A DNA stretch of 64,000 nt, taken from the NCBI RefSeq assembly GCF_039533965.1, contig NZ_BAAAUN010000001.1, forward strand, positions 1,834,950 to 1,898,949, in the 5' to 3' direction. Shown one piece after another: positions 8,425 to 15,640 of this stretch. This DNA is from Microbacterium luteolum (GTDB lineage Bacteria; Actinomycetota; Actinomycetes; Actinomycetales; Microbacteriaceae). Numbering within the stretch: the first letter of the stretch is position 1; the number at the start of each line of letters is the position of its first letter. Position numbers and translations under genes: made by a program. The notes below the pieces were generated by a model. The model saw nothing but the letters and a program-made list of their open reading frames with translations, made no database searches and was not told the origin of the DNA.

Positions 8425-9864
8425 TCAGACCAGGGCGTTCGCCGACTCCCGGAAGGCGGCGTACGCATCGGCGCAGGCTGCCCGCTGGCCGTCATCCGGC
8501 TCGGCCTCGCGATGCACGGTGACGGAGCGAGCCGCGTCGGAGGCATCGGAGTAGTGGCCCGTGCCGAGTGCGGCGCAGATCGCCGCACCGCGCGCGGAAC
8601 CTCCTTCCGCGACCACGCCGATCGGGACGTCGAGCACGCTGGCCAAGGTTTGGCGCCAGATGAGCGAGTTCGACACACCGCCGACCACTCGCACCTCTCT
8701 CGGTCGGCCGACGACGTCAGCGACGGCTTCGATCGCCTGCGCGCAGCCGAATGCGATCCCCTCGATCACCGCGCGCGCGAACTCGGGGAGCCCGTGCGAT
8801 TCGGTCTGGCCGATGAATGCGGCACGGACCGCATCGTTCTTGCGTGGCACCGTGGACCCGAACATGAAGGGAAGATAGGTCAGCCCCGAGGAGCCCGCGG
8901 CCGCCGATGCCGCCGGCGTGTTCACGTCACCGCCGTTCAGCAGGGCACGCTCCGCCCACCGGATGCTGGCACCCGCGGCGTAGACGGAGACCATGGTGAT
9001 GTACCCATCGTCCGACGCGGACCCGAACGAGAATCCCGGGCCGGGGTTCGGAGCCTGCGAGAGCCCCATGACCTGAGCCGCTGTGCCCACGTTGAGGCAG
9101 ATCTGGTCTCGATCCACGACGCCCGTACCCAGCACGGCCGCTGACACGTCCCCTGCACCTCCCAGGACCGGCGTCCCCGCCACCAGCCCGATCTCCGATG
9201 CCGCCGAGGGCGAGACGACCCCGCTCACCTCCGTCGATCTCACGACGCGCGGCGCCCAATCGACCGATCCTCCCGCGGCGCTCCACAAGTCGGAGACCCA
9301 CTCGCGTCGCCTGACGTCGTACAGCATCGTCGCCATGGCATCCGTCTCGTCCGTGCACCATTCGCCGGTGAGCCGGTACCGGATGTAGTCCTTCGCGAGC
9401 AGCAGATGGCGCGCACGCGCCATCGCGTCCGGCTGTGTGCGAGCGAGCCAGGCGAGCTTCGGCGCCGTGAAGACGTCTGTCATCTCGTTGCACCCGCGCT
9501 CCGAGAATCTGATGTCTGCCGCCAACCGCGCAGTGTCCTGACCCACTCGGCGTTCCGCCCATGTCAGCGCGCGGCTGACCGGCACTCCTGCGTCGTCGAC
9601 CAGCAAAAGTGTGTGCATGTGGCCGGAGAGACCGACCGCCTCGATCCGGAGCGGCGCCACGTCCGCGATCACCTGTCGAGCAGTGGAGACCACCGCTGCC
9701 CACCACTCGGCAGGCTCCTGCTCGTGAGCACCCGCATGCGGCGAGTACGACGGATAGGTCGTACTCGCCGCAGCGATGATGCGGCCGAGTCGCGGGTCCA
9801 AGCAGACGACCTTGACACCCGTCGTGCCCAGATCGATTCCGAGAACCACTGAGTTCGCGCTCAT
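8425..9864 (-). CDS. FGGY-family carbohydrate kinase, xylulokinase-like
   Basis: A 479-residue sugar kinase. The phosphate-binding motif DLGTTG is at residues 11-16, LSGHMH (80-84) corresponds to the substrate loop SGQMHG of xylulokinases, and Asp239 in GGAGD is the expected catalytic base. The FGGY family phosphorylates ketoses, polyols and related sugars with ATP. It is the last gene of the operon binding protein-permease-permease-SIS protein-kinase, which faces a NagB-like deaminase gene under the same regulator. A ketose or deoxy/amino sugar substrate is therefore possible, but FGGY kinases for amino sugars are not usual, so the pathway is unassigned. AGGAG is 5 bases before the ATG. Confidence 0.85.
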   Translation of the reverse strand: MSANSVVLGIDLGTTGVKVVCLDPRLGRIIAAASTTYPSYSPHAGAHEQEPAEWWAAVVSTARQVIADVAPLRIEAVGLSGHMHTLLLVDDAGVPVSRALTWAERRVGQDTARLAADIRFSERGCNEMTDVFTAPKLAWLARTQPDAMARARHLLLAKDYIRYRLTGEWCTDETDAMATMLYDVRRREWVSDLWSAAGGSVDWAPRVVRSTEVSGVVSPSAASEIGLVAGTPVLGGAGDVSAAVLGTGVVDRDQICLNVGTAAQVMGLSQAPNPGPGFSFGSASDDGYITMVSVYAAGASIRWAERALLNGGDVNTPAASAAAGSSGLTYLPFMFGSTVPRKNDAVRAAFIGQTESHGLPEFARAVIEGIAFGCAQAIEAVADVVGRPREVRVVGGVSNSLIWRQTLASVLDVPIGVVAEGGSARGAAICAALGTGHYSDASDAARSVTVHREAEPDDGQRAACADAYAAFRESANALV

Positions 9865-9907
9865 CGACGCTCCTGCCTTCTAGTCGAGGGTGTCAGCCGG
9901 AGGATCC

Positions 9908-10666
9908 TCAGATGTGAGGGATCCGCGACCGGAACCGATTGGCGAGCTCCACGTTATGCGCTCGCCCGTTCGGCATGCCGGCACTCACCCAGACGTCCGG
10001 GTTGTCGCCGCGCTCGACCTGCAGCGCGAGCGCCTCGACCAGCAGGGCGTTCATCAGCGCGAGTCCGATGGAGCTCGACGCCGGGCCCACCTTCGGGAGG
10101 TCATCGGCGATCGTGATCGTCGCGTCGCCGGGCGGGCAGTGGTTGTCGATGACGATGTCGGCGACGTCGTGCAGTCGACGGCCGGGGTTGGTGCTGGCGT
10201 TCGCATAGGCGCGCGAGGTGATCGCGATCACGGGCACCCCCTGATCCTTGGCTGTCTGCGCCATCTCCACCGGAAGGGCATTCGCTCCGGAGTTCGACAC
10301 GACGAGGAACACGTCGCGTTCCGGGTTCAGCTCGTAGGCGCTGAGGATCTGCGACACGTGCCCGGACTCGCGCTCGAGCGTCGTGCTGTGCTCCGCACTG
10401 ACGTGCAGCATGTATTCCGGCACGAGTACCGGGCAGATGCGTGCGGCGCCACCTGCACGGTAGAAGGCCTCCTCGGCGAACACGTGAGAGTGTCCGCTGC
10501 CGAACACATAGAGGAGTCCGTCGTTCTCGAACCGGTCGGCGACGAGCCGACCTGCAGCAGCGATGGCCGGCTTCTCATTCGAGATCACCTCGGCGAGGAG
10601 TTCGGTGACCCCGTCCAGGTAGTCGGAGGACGAGGTCGTCAGGTTGGTGGTTGTGTCGATCATCAT
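9908..10666 (-). CDS. SIS-domain sugar-phosphate binding protein
   Basis: A 252-residue protein with a SIS (sugar isomerase) fold: GSGHSHVFAEEAFYRAGGA (near residues 50-68) and FLVVSNSGANALPVEMA (near 115-130) are the phosphosugar-binding loops. The size and the GSGHS and SNSGxN signatures resemble UPF0309-type SIS proteins (tentative). It could isomerise or deaminate a phosphosugar or act as a sensor. The ATG at 10666 overlaps the stop of the permease gene as ATGA, and GGGAG lies 7 bases upstream, so translation is coupled to the importer. Probable role: an intermediate step between transport and the FGGY kinase or NagB-like enzyme. Confidence 0.8.
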   Translation of the reverse strand: MMIDTTTNLTTSSSDYLDGVTELLAEVISNEKPAIAAAGRLVADRFENDGLLYVFGSGHSHVFAEEAFYRAGGAARICPVLVPEYMLHVSAEHSTTLERESGHVSQILSAYELNPERDVFLVVSNSGANALPVEMAQTAKDQGVPVIAITSRAYANASTNPGRRLHDVADIVIDNHCPPGDATITIADDLPKVGPASSSIGLALMNALLVEALALQVERGDNPDVWVSAGMPNGRAHNVELANRFRSRIPHI

Positions 10667-11493
10667 TTGGTCGCTCCCGCGATCAGGCCGCCGACGAAGT
10701 ACTTTCCCACGAACAGGAAGAGCAGCACGGTCGGCAGCAGGGTGAAGAGGGTTCCCGCCATGACGAGTCCCCAGTCGACCGTGTACTGGCCGACGATGGC
10801 ATTGAGTCCGATGGGCAGCGTCTGCAGTGCGTCGCTCACGATGAACTGCGACGCGAAGACGAATTCCGTCCAGGCGAAGACGAACGAGTACACCGTGACC
10901 GTCGCGATGCCCGGTGCCATGAGAGGGAGCACGATGCGCAACATCGTGCGCACGGGCCCCGCGCCGTCCAGCGCAGCCGCCTCGTCGATCTCCACCGGTA
11001 CGGCGAGGATGAAGCCTCGAAGCAACCAGGTGCAGAACGGTGCGGTGAACGCCACATTGACGAGAACGAGCCCGACATACGTATCGATCAGCTGCAGTTC
11101 GGACAGTGTCCGGTAGAGCGGCACGATGAGGAGCGTTCCCGGGATCATGTACGACAGCAGCACGACCCCGGCGATCTTCCCGCTGCCCGGGACCCTGACG
11201 CGGTACAGCCCGTACGCGGCGCAGAGGGACACGACGACGGTGACGAGCGTCGTCGCCACGGCGATGATCAGGCTGTTCGACAGGAACACGCCGTACTCGG
11301 TCGCCGTGAACAGCCGCTCGAAATTGCTCAGGGTCCAGGTCTCGGGGAACAGGGTCGGAACGGATCGGATGATCTCCTCCCGGCCCTTGAACGCCGAGGT
11401 GGCGATCCAGTACAACGGTCCGAGGACGACCACGGTGAGCACCACCATGGCCAGAACACGAGGGACTTTTCTGAGAACACGCGATTGCTTCAT
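10663..11493 (-). CDS. Carbohydrate ABC importer permease, MalG type
   Basis: A 276-residue permease with an N-terminal hydrophobic segment at about 14-34, further helices, the EAA loop EIDEAAALDGAGPVRTMLRI (near 180) and the usual GGLIAGATK terminus. It overlaps its neighbours on both sides by a few bases (stop and start of 11493; ATGA with the SIS gene), which indicates a single coupled operon with the binding protein at 12500-13801. Confidence 0.92.
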   Translation of the reverse strand: MKQSRVLRKVPRVLAMVVLTVVVLGPLYWIATSAFKGREEIIRSVPTLFPETWTLSNFERLFTATEYGVFLSNSLIIAVATTLVTVVVSLCAAYGLYRVRVPGSGKIAGVVLLSYMIPGTLLIVPLYRTLSELQLIDTYVGLVLVNVAFTAPFCTWLLRGFILAVPVEIDEAAALDGAGPVRTMLRIVLPLMAPGIATVTVYSFVFAWTEFVFASQFIVSDALQTLPIGLNAIVGQYTVDWGLVMAGTLFTLLPTVLLFLFVGKYFVGGLIAGATK

Positions 11494-12485
11494 CAGTCCT
11501 CCTTGGGGCGGCCGAAGCGGACGAACAGCAGAGCCGCGACACCGAGGACGATCACGGTGAGCACGCTCGCCGCAGCCGCCTGACTCGAGCGGAACGCACT
11601 GAACGCGGTGTCATAGATGTAGACGGGCACGGTGGTCGTCGACCCCGCCGGACCGCCTTCGGTGATCAGGTAGATCGAGTCGAGGATGTTGAACGACCAG
11701 AGCGATCCGACCAGGGCGATCGAGAACAGCACCGGCTGCAGCAGGGGGTAGGTGACCGCCCAGAACAACCGCCACGCGTTCGCACCGTCCATCCGAGCGG
11801 CTTCGATCACTTCGTGCGGCACGGTGGACAGTGCCCCGTAGATGATGACGGCGCTGAGGGGGAACCAGTGCCAGCTGTTGATCAGCACGATGGCGACGAG
11901 TGCGATGGCGCTGTCTCCGAACGGCGAGCCGATGTCGATCCCGATCGAATCGAAAGCCTTGTAGATCACGCCGTAGTTGCTGTTCAGCATCCACTGCCAG
12001 ATCACAGCGACGGCGACCGTCGGAATGACCCACGGGAGGACGATCCACGTGCGAGCCGTTCGGGACCACCTGCCCGAGCGCTGCAGCAGCAGCGCGGTCA
12101 TGAAACCGAACACGGTCTGCACGATCATGTTCGCGAACAGCCAGAACGTGGACCGCCCCAACGCCGCCCAGAACTCGGGATCGCCGATGATCTTGGCGTA
12201 GGTGGCGAATCCGACGAAGTCCGACGAGCTGCCGATGACACGCTGATCCTGGAAACTCGTGACCACCGCGTTGATCAGCGGATACACGATGACCAGGCCC
12301 ATGATGACGACGATGGGTGCGATGAGCGCGTACCCGAACAGGCGGGTCGACAGCGGCTGCGCGGCGAGGCGGGAGCGCTGCCGCGGAGAGGCCTCTCGCG
12401 ACGAGGCGCGCCTGTCAGGCACCGGGGTGCGGGGCGGGCCGGGGCGGCGCCGCAGGGTGGTGCCCTGTGACGCCGCGCCGGTCAT
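11493..12485 (-). CDS. Carbohydrate ABC importer permease, MalF/UgpA type
   Basis: A 330-residue permease with a long arginine- and proline-rich cytoplasmic N-terminus (residues 1-45), six membrane segments and the EAA loop EVIEAARMDGANAWRLFWAV. I chose the ATG at 12485, 14 bp after the stop of the binding-protein gene; the frame upstream encodes nothing permease-like. Together with 10663-11493 it forms the membrane channel of the importer. The ATPase is not encoded here. Confidence 0.9.
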   Translation of the reverse strand: MTGAASQGTTLRRRPGPPRTPVPDRRASSREASPRQRSRLAAQPLSTRLFGYALIAPIVVIMGLVIVYPLINAVVTSFQDQRVIGSSSDFVGFATYAKIIGDPEFWAALGRSTFWLFANMIVQTVFGFMTALLLQRSGRWSRTARTWIVLPWVIPTVAVAVIWQWMLNSNYGVIYKAFDSIGIDIGSPFGDSAIALVAIVLINSWHWFPLSAVIIYGALSTVPHEVIEAARMDGANAWRLFWAVTYPLLQPVLFSIALVGSLWSFNILDSIYLITEGGPAGSTTTVPVYIYDTAFSAFRSSQAAAASVLTVIVLGVAALLFVRFGRPKED

Positions 12486-12499
12486 AGTCGGACGGGACA

Positions 12500-13801
12500 C
12501 TACTGAATCGCATCCTGCATCTGCTGCTGCGTCCAGGCGACCGCCTCTTCCGCGGACTTGCCGTTGACGTACATCTCCTGCACGCCCTGCGCGAGGAAGT
12601 TCTGTCCCGAGATCTCTCCCACGACGTCGATGTACTGGCCGTCCACGAATCCGAAGAGCTCGCCGGTCTCCGCCTGCTTCAGCATGGCGTCCACACAGTC
12701 GGGGTACTGGCTCACGACATCGGAGGTCCTCCACGTCGCCGCGCTCTCCTCGTCTTCGGTCACCGGAAGGAACAGACCCGGCTCTGCGTTGAGGAACTCG
12801 CTGTACTGCTCAGGCTGCAGCAGCCAATCGAAGAACTCCGATGCGCCGTCCTTGTGCGCTGCATCGTCGCTCAGCACCATGGCGCCGTTCGAGTAGTAGA
12901 TGCTGCCCGGCTCTCCCCCCTCGTCCTTCACGGGGATCGGAAGGCAGCCGAGGTCCGAGCCCGGCCGGCCCGACTCCGCCTCGAACGGGCTCAGGTACTG
13001 CCCCTTCTCGATCGCCATCGCTGCGGCACCGCTGTTGAACGCCGCTTGCGGTTCACCCCAGGCGTATGCACCGGAGTCGGTCGGCGAGTACTTGAGCAGC
13101 TCGTTGTAGAGCTCGTAGGCAGCCACGGTCTCGGGGGTGTCGAAGTTGATCTCGCCGTCTTCCGTGAAGAAGTCGGCGGCGCCGCCGGTCGTCATCAGGC
13201 TGTAGATGACCTGGTCCGAGGCGAGGTTCTTGCCCGCCGGGATGGCGATGCCGCTCTGCTCGTCGGTGGTGAGCGCTTCGGCCGCCGCCAGCAGTTCATC
13301 CCAGGTGCGCGGGGGCGTCACCCCGGCCGCATCGAGGAGGTCAGCCCGGTACCAGAGCATCTGCACCATGCCGTACAGCGGCACGGCCCAGTACTCGTCC
13401 TCGTCGAAGTAGGGCTGCGACGCCGTCTCGGCGATGCCCTTCTCCTCGTCGAGAGCTTCGACGATGTCCGTCACCGGCTGGCCGAGACCGAGCTGGCGCA
13501 CGTAGGTCGTGAAGTCGGGGATCGAGAACAGGATGTCCGGCTGGTCGCCGGACTGCGCTGCCGCTGCGATCTTCGCGTAGACCTGGTCCCATTCCTGGAC
13601 CTGGATCTTGACCGGGTACTCGGGGTCGGTCGCGTTGTACTGCTCGGCGATGTCATTGAAGACCGCGACCCGGTTGGGCGTGCTCTCCATATGCCAAAGG
13701 ATCAGTTCTTTGTCGCCCTCCGCGGGACCGGCCGAGCAGCCGCCCAGCGTGATCGCTGTCACGGCCGCCGCAGCTGCCGCCACCCATCGGGTCTGTTTCA
13801 T
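12500..13801 (-). CDS. Sugar ABC transporter solute-binding lipoprotein
   Basis: A 433-residue family-1 extracellular binding protein with lipobox LGGC (Cys22) and the usual ELILWHMESTPNRVAVFNDIAEQYN opening of sugar-binding proteins. Aromatic residues across the two lobes (for example WYRADLLDAAG and SIYYSNG) fit carbohydrate ligands. The ATG at 13801 has GAGAGGTGA upstream. It is the first gene of the five-gene operon that ends with the FGGY kinase at 8425. The palindrome at 13894-13909 lies about 90 bp upstream and should bind the adjacent GntR regulator. Confidence 0.92.
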   Translation of the reverse strand: MKQTRWVAAAAAAVTAITLGGCSAGPAEGDKELILWHMESTPNRVAVFNDIAEQYNATDPEYPVKIQVQEWDQVYAKIAAAAQSGDQPDILFSIPDFTTYVRQLGLGQPVTDIVEALDEEKGIAETASQPYFDEDEYWAVPLYGMVQMLWYRADLLDAAGVTPPRTWDELLAAAEALTTDEQSGIAIPAGKNLASDQVIYSLMTTGGAADFFTEDGEINFDTPETVAAYELYNELLKYSPTDSGAYAWGEPQAAFNSGAAAMAIEKGQYLSPFEAESGRPGSDLGCLPIPVKDEGGEPGSIYYSNGAMVLSDDAAHKDGASEFFDWLLQPEQYSEFLNAEPGLFLPVTEDEESAATWRTSDVVSQYPDCVDAMLKQAETGELFGFVDGQYIDVVGEISGQNFLAQGVQEMYVNGKSAEEAVAWTQQQMQDAIQ

Positions 13802-13893
13802 GGCTTCACCTCTCTGTGTCATGCCGCACACGCACCTCTTCGAAGGTTGCGCTGCCTGCCCTATGCTTCCCAAGAGCACTAATCTGGATAGTA

Positions 13894-13909
13894 ACTGCTC
13901 TAGAGCAAT
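13894..13909. promoter_or_regulatory. dre-like operator upstream of the sugar importer operon
   Basis: ACTGCTCTAGAGCAAT contains the perfect 12-bp palindrome TGCTCTAGAGCA. It has the same 16-bp layout, with CTAG at the centre, as the dre sites of NagR/DasR regulators (known consensus close to AGTGGTCTAGACCACT). A closely related copy lies upstream of the nagB-like gene at 15474-15489. It sits between the binding-protein gene and the GntR gene, so it can control both. Confidence 0.75.
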
Positions 13910-13981
13910 CTAGTCGAGTGTTTGATCCAAGAAATTTCGAATTCGTTACGCTTGGGTTACATCAGCAACCGGAAAGAAGCA

Positions 13982-14698
13982 ATGGCAGAGCCGAAGTACG
14001 TAGAGATCCTCAGTCAGCTCCGCACGAGGTGCGCAGATCTGGCCGTCGGGTCCAAGCTGTCGAGCGAGCGAGCGCTCGCCGCCGAGTTCGGGGTCAGTGC
14101 GATGACGATCCGGCAATCCCTGTCGAAGCTGGGCGAAGAGGGGTGGATCCGACGCACGCGAGGGAGCGGAACCTACGTCAGTCGACCGGTCGTCGCCATG
14201 GGGCCGAGCCTCACCTCACTGACCGAGGACCTCCGCCGCCTCGGCCTGACGCCCGGAGCGAAGGTTCTGCGGTTCGAGCCGGTCATCCCCGACCTGGAGA
14301 CCACGACGATCCTCGCCCTGCGTCCCAACGAGCAGGCTGTCGTGCTGGAGCGGCTTCGAACGGCGGACGGCGAGCCACTGTGCCACGAGATCTCCGTCTA
14401 CCCGGCCCGACTCAAACAGATCCTGTCGGCAGCAGATCTGACGCGATCAGTCCATGAGACCCTCGCCGCCGAGGGCGTGGTTCCCTACTCGACCTTCCGC
14501 AGGGTGCGCGCCGTGGTCGCCTCGCCGAACGAGTCCGCACTGCTGGAGCTTCCGGCGGGCGCTCCGGCGCTCGAGATCGTCGACACCTTCTCCGACGCAT
14601 TGGGCGAGGTCGTCCAGCATGTGCGATCTCGCTACCGCTTCGACCGCTATGAGGTCGTGAGCAATATCGTGCGACTGCCCCACCCGCTCAACGACTGA
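13982..14698 (+). CDS. GntR-family regulator, HutC/NagR subfamily
   Basis: A 238-residue regulator with an N-terminal winged helix-turn-helix (SKLSSERALAAEFGVSAMTIRQSLSKL, about residues 20-55) followed by a UTRA effector domain (about 85-230, ending RSRYRFDRYEVVSNIVRL). HutC-type members such as NagR and DasR sense phosphosugars, commonly glucosamine- or N-acetylglucosamine-6-phosphate. The ATG at 13982 has GGAAAGAAG just upstream. It lies between the importer operon and the nagB-like gene, with dre-like palindromes in front of both. Its 3' end overlaps that of the convergent nagB-like gene by 11 bp. Confidence 0.9.
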   Translation: MAEPKYVEILSQLRTRCADLAVGSKLSSERALAAEFGVSAMTIRQSLSKLGEEGWIRRTRGSGTYVSRPVVAMGPSLTSLTEDLRRLGLTPGAKVLRFEPVIPDLETTTILALRPNEQAVVLERLRTADGEPLCHEISVYPARLKQILSAADLTRSVHETLAAEGVVPYSTFRRVRAVVASPNESALLELPAGAPALEIVDTFSDALGEVVQHVRSRYRFDRYEVVSNIVRLPHPLND

Positions 14699-15461
14699 TA
14701 CCGCTGCTCTCGTACGCCTGGCGATAGTAGTCGCGCAGCCGGAGACCTTGCGCAGCCTCCTCATCGAGGATGAACGTCGCTCGTTCGTGCAGCTGCAGCA
14801 CCGACGCGGGGCAGATCGATGCCAGCGGCCCCTCGACGGCTGCGGCGACGGCATCCGCCTTGCCCGCACCGAATGCGAGCAGCACCACCTCCCGCGCCTC
14901 GGAGATGGTCCCGAGCCCCTGCGTCACGCAGTGCGTCGGGACATCTTCGGGCGCGCCGAAGAACCGTGCGTTGTCGGCTCTGGTCCGTTCCGCGAGGCGC
15001 TTCACCCTCGTTCGCGAAGTGAAGGATGATGTGGGTTCGTTGAAGCCGATGTGACCATCGCTGCCGATTCCGAGGAGCTGGATGTCCACGCCCCCGGCCC
15101 CGACGATCGCGTCGTCGTAGCGCCGGGCGGCCGCCGCGAGATCCTGGGCCATGCCGGGCGGCACCTCCACCGCATCCGGGTCGAGGCCGAGGGGGATGGT
15201 CACCTCGCGGTGGACGACGGAGTGGTAGCTCTCGGCGTGCTCGTACGACAGGCCGACGTACTCGTCGAGCGCGAACCCGCGCGCATGCGACAGATCGAGT
15301 CCGCAGCGGACTCGATCAGCGAGCTCGCGATAGACCGGGAGCGGAGAGGATCCTGTCGCGAGCCCGAGCACGGGCCGCGGCCTGCCAGCGATTGCCGCCT
15401 CGACGCGGTCGGCAGCGATGCGACCGGCTTCGGCGGCGGATCGGATAATCACGACTTCCAC
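14688..15461 (-). CDS. nagB: Glucosamine-6-phosphate deaminase, NagB-like
   Basis: A 257-residue enzyme with the NagB signatures: LGLATGSSPLPVYREL (32-47) at the phosphate site, Asp66 in FALDEYVGL as the expected proton acceptor, and GIGSDGHIGFNEP with His137 and Glu142. The family converts glucosamine-6-phosphate to fructose-6-phosphate and ammonia. The start is GTG 15461 with GGGAG 4 bases upstream. There is no NagA deacetylase in the neighbourhood, so either a non-acetylated amino sugar is used or NagA is elsewhere. Regulation: a CATAAT -10 box (15488-15493 on the complement) abuts the dre-like operator at 15474-15489, a repression geometry. Confidence 0.87.
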   Translation of the reverse strand: MEVVIIRSAAEAGRIAADRVEAAIAGRPRPVLGLATGSSPLPVYRELADRVRCGLDLSHARGFALDEYVGLSYEHAESYHSVVHREVTIPLGLDPDAVEVPPGMAQDLAAAARRYDDAIVGAGGVDIQLLGIGSDGHIGFNEPTSSFTSRTRVKRLAERTRADNARFFGAPEDVPTHCVTQGLGTISEAREVVLLAFGAGKADAVAAAVEGPLASICPASVLQLHERATFILDEEAAQGLRLRDYYRQAYESSGISR

Positions 15462-15473
15462 ATGACTCCCTAA

Positions 15474-15489
15474 AGTGATCTAGAGCAAT
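15474..15489. promoter_or_regulatory. dre-like operator over the nagB-like promoter
   Basis: AGTGATCTAGAGCAAT, 12 bp upstream of the GTG start, shares CTAGAGCAAT with the operator at 13894-13909 and keeps the CTAG centre. It directly follows the presumed -10 box CATAAT, so a bound regulator would block transcription start. Confidence 0.75.
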
Positions 15490-15640
15490 TATGCCACGAA
15501 AAGGATCATGGACGCCACTTCGTCAGGGCGTAAGACGAACGTTGCAGCGAGCAACAACACGGATCGGCGATCGCCCGCCCCCCGTAGCGTCGCTGAAGTC
15601 GCCACAACCGTCGCACCGTCGAAACCCTGAAGGAAACAAC

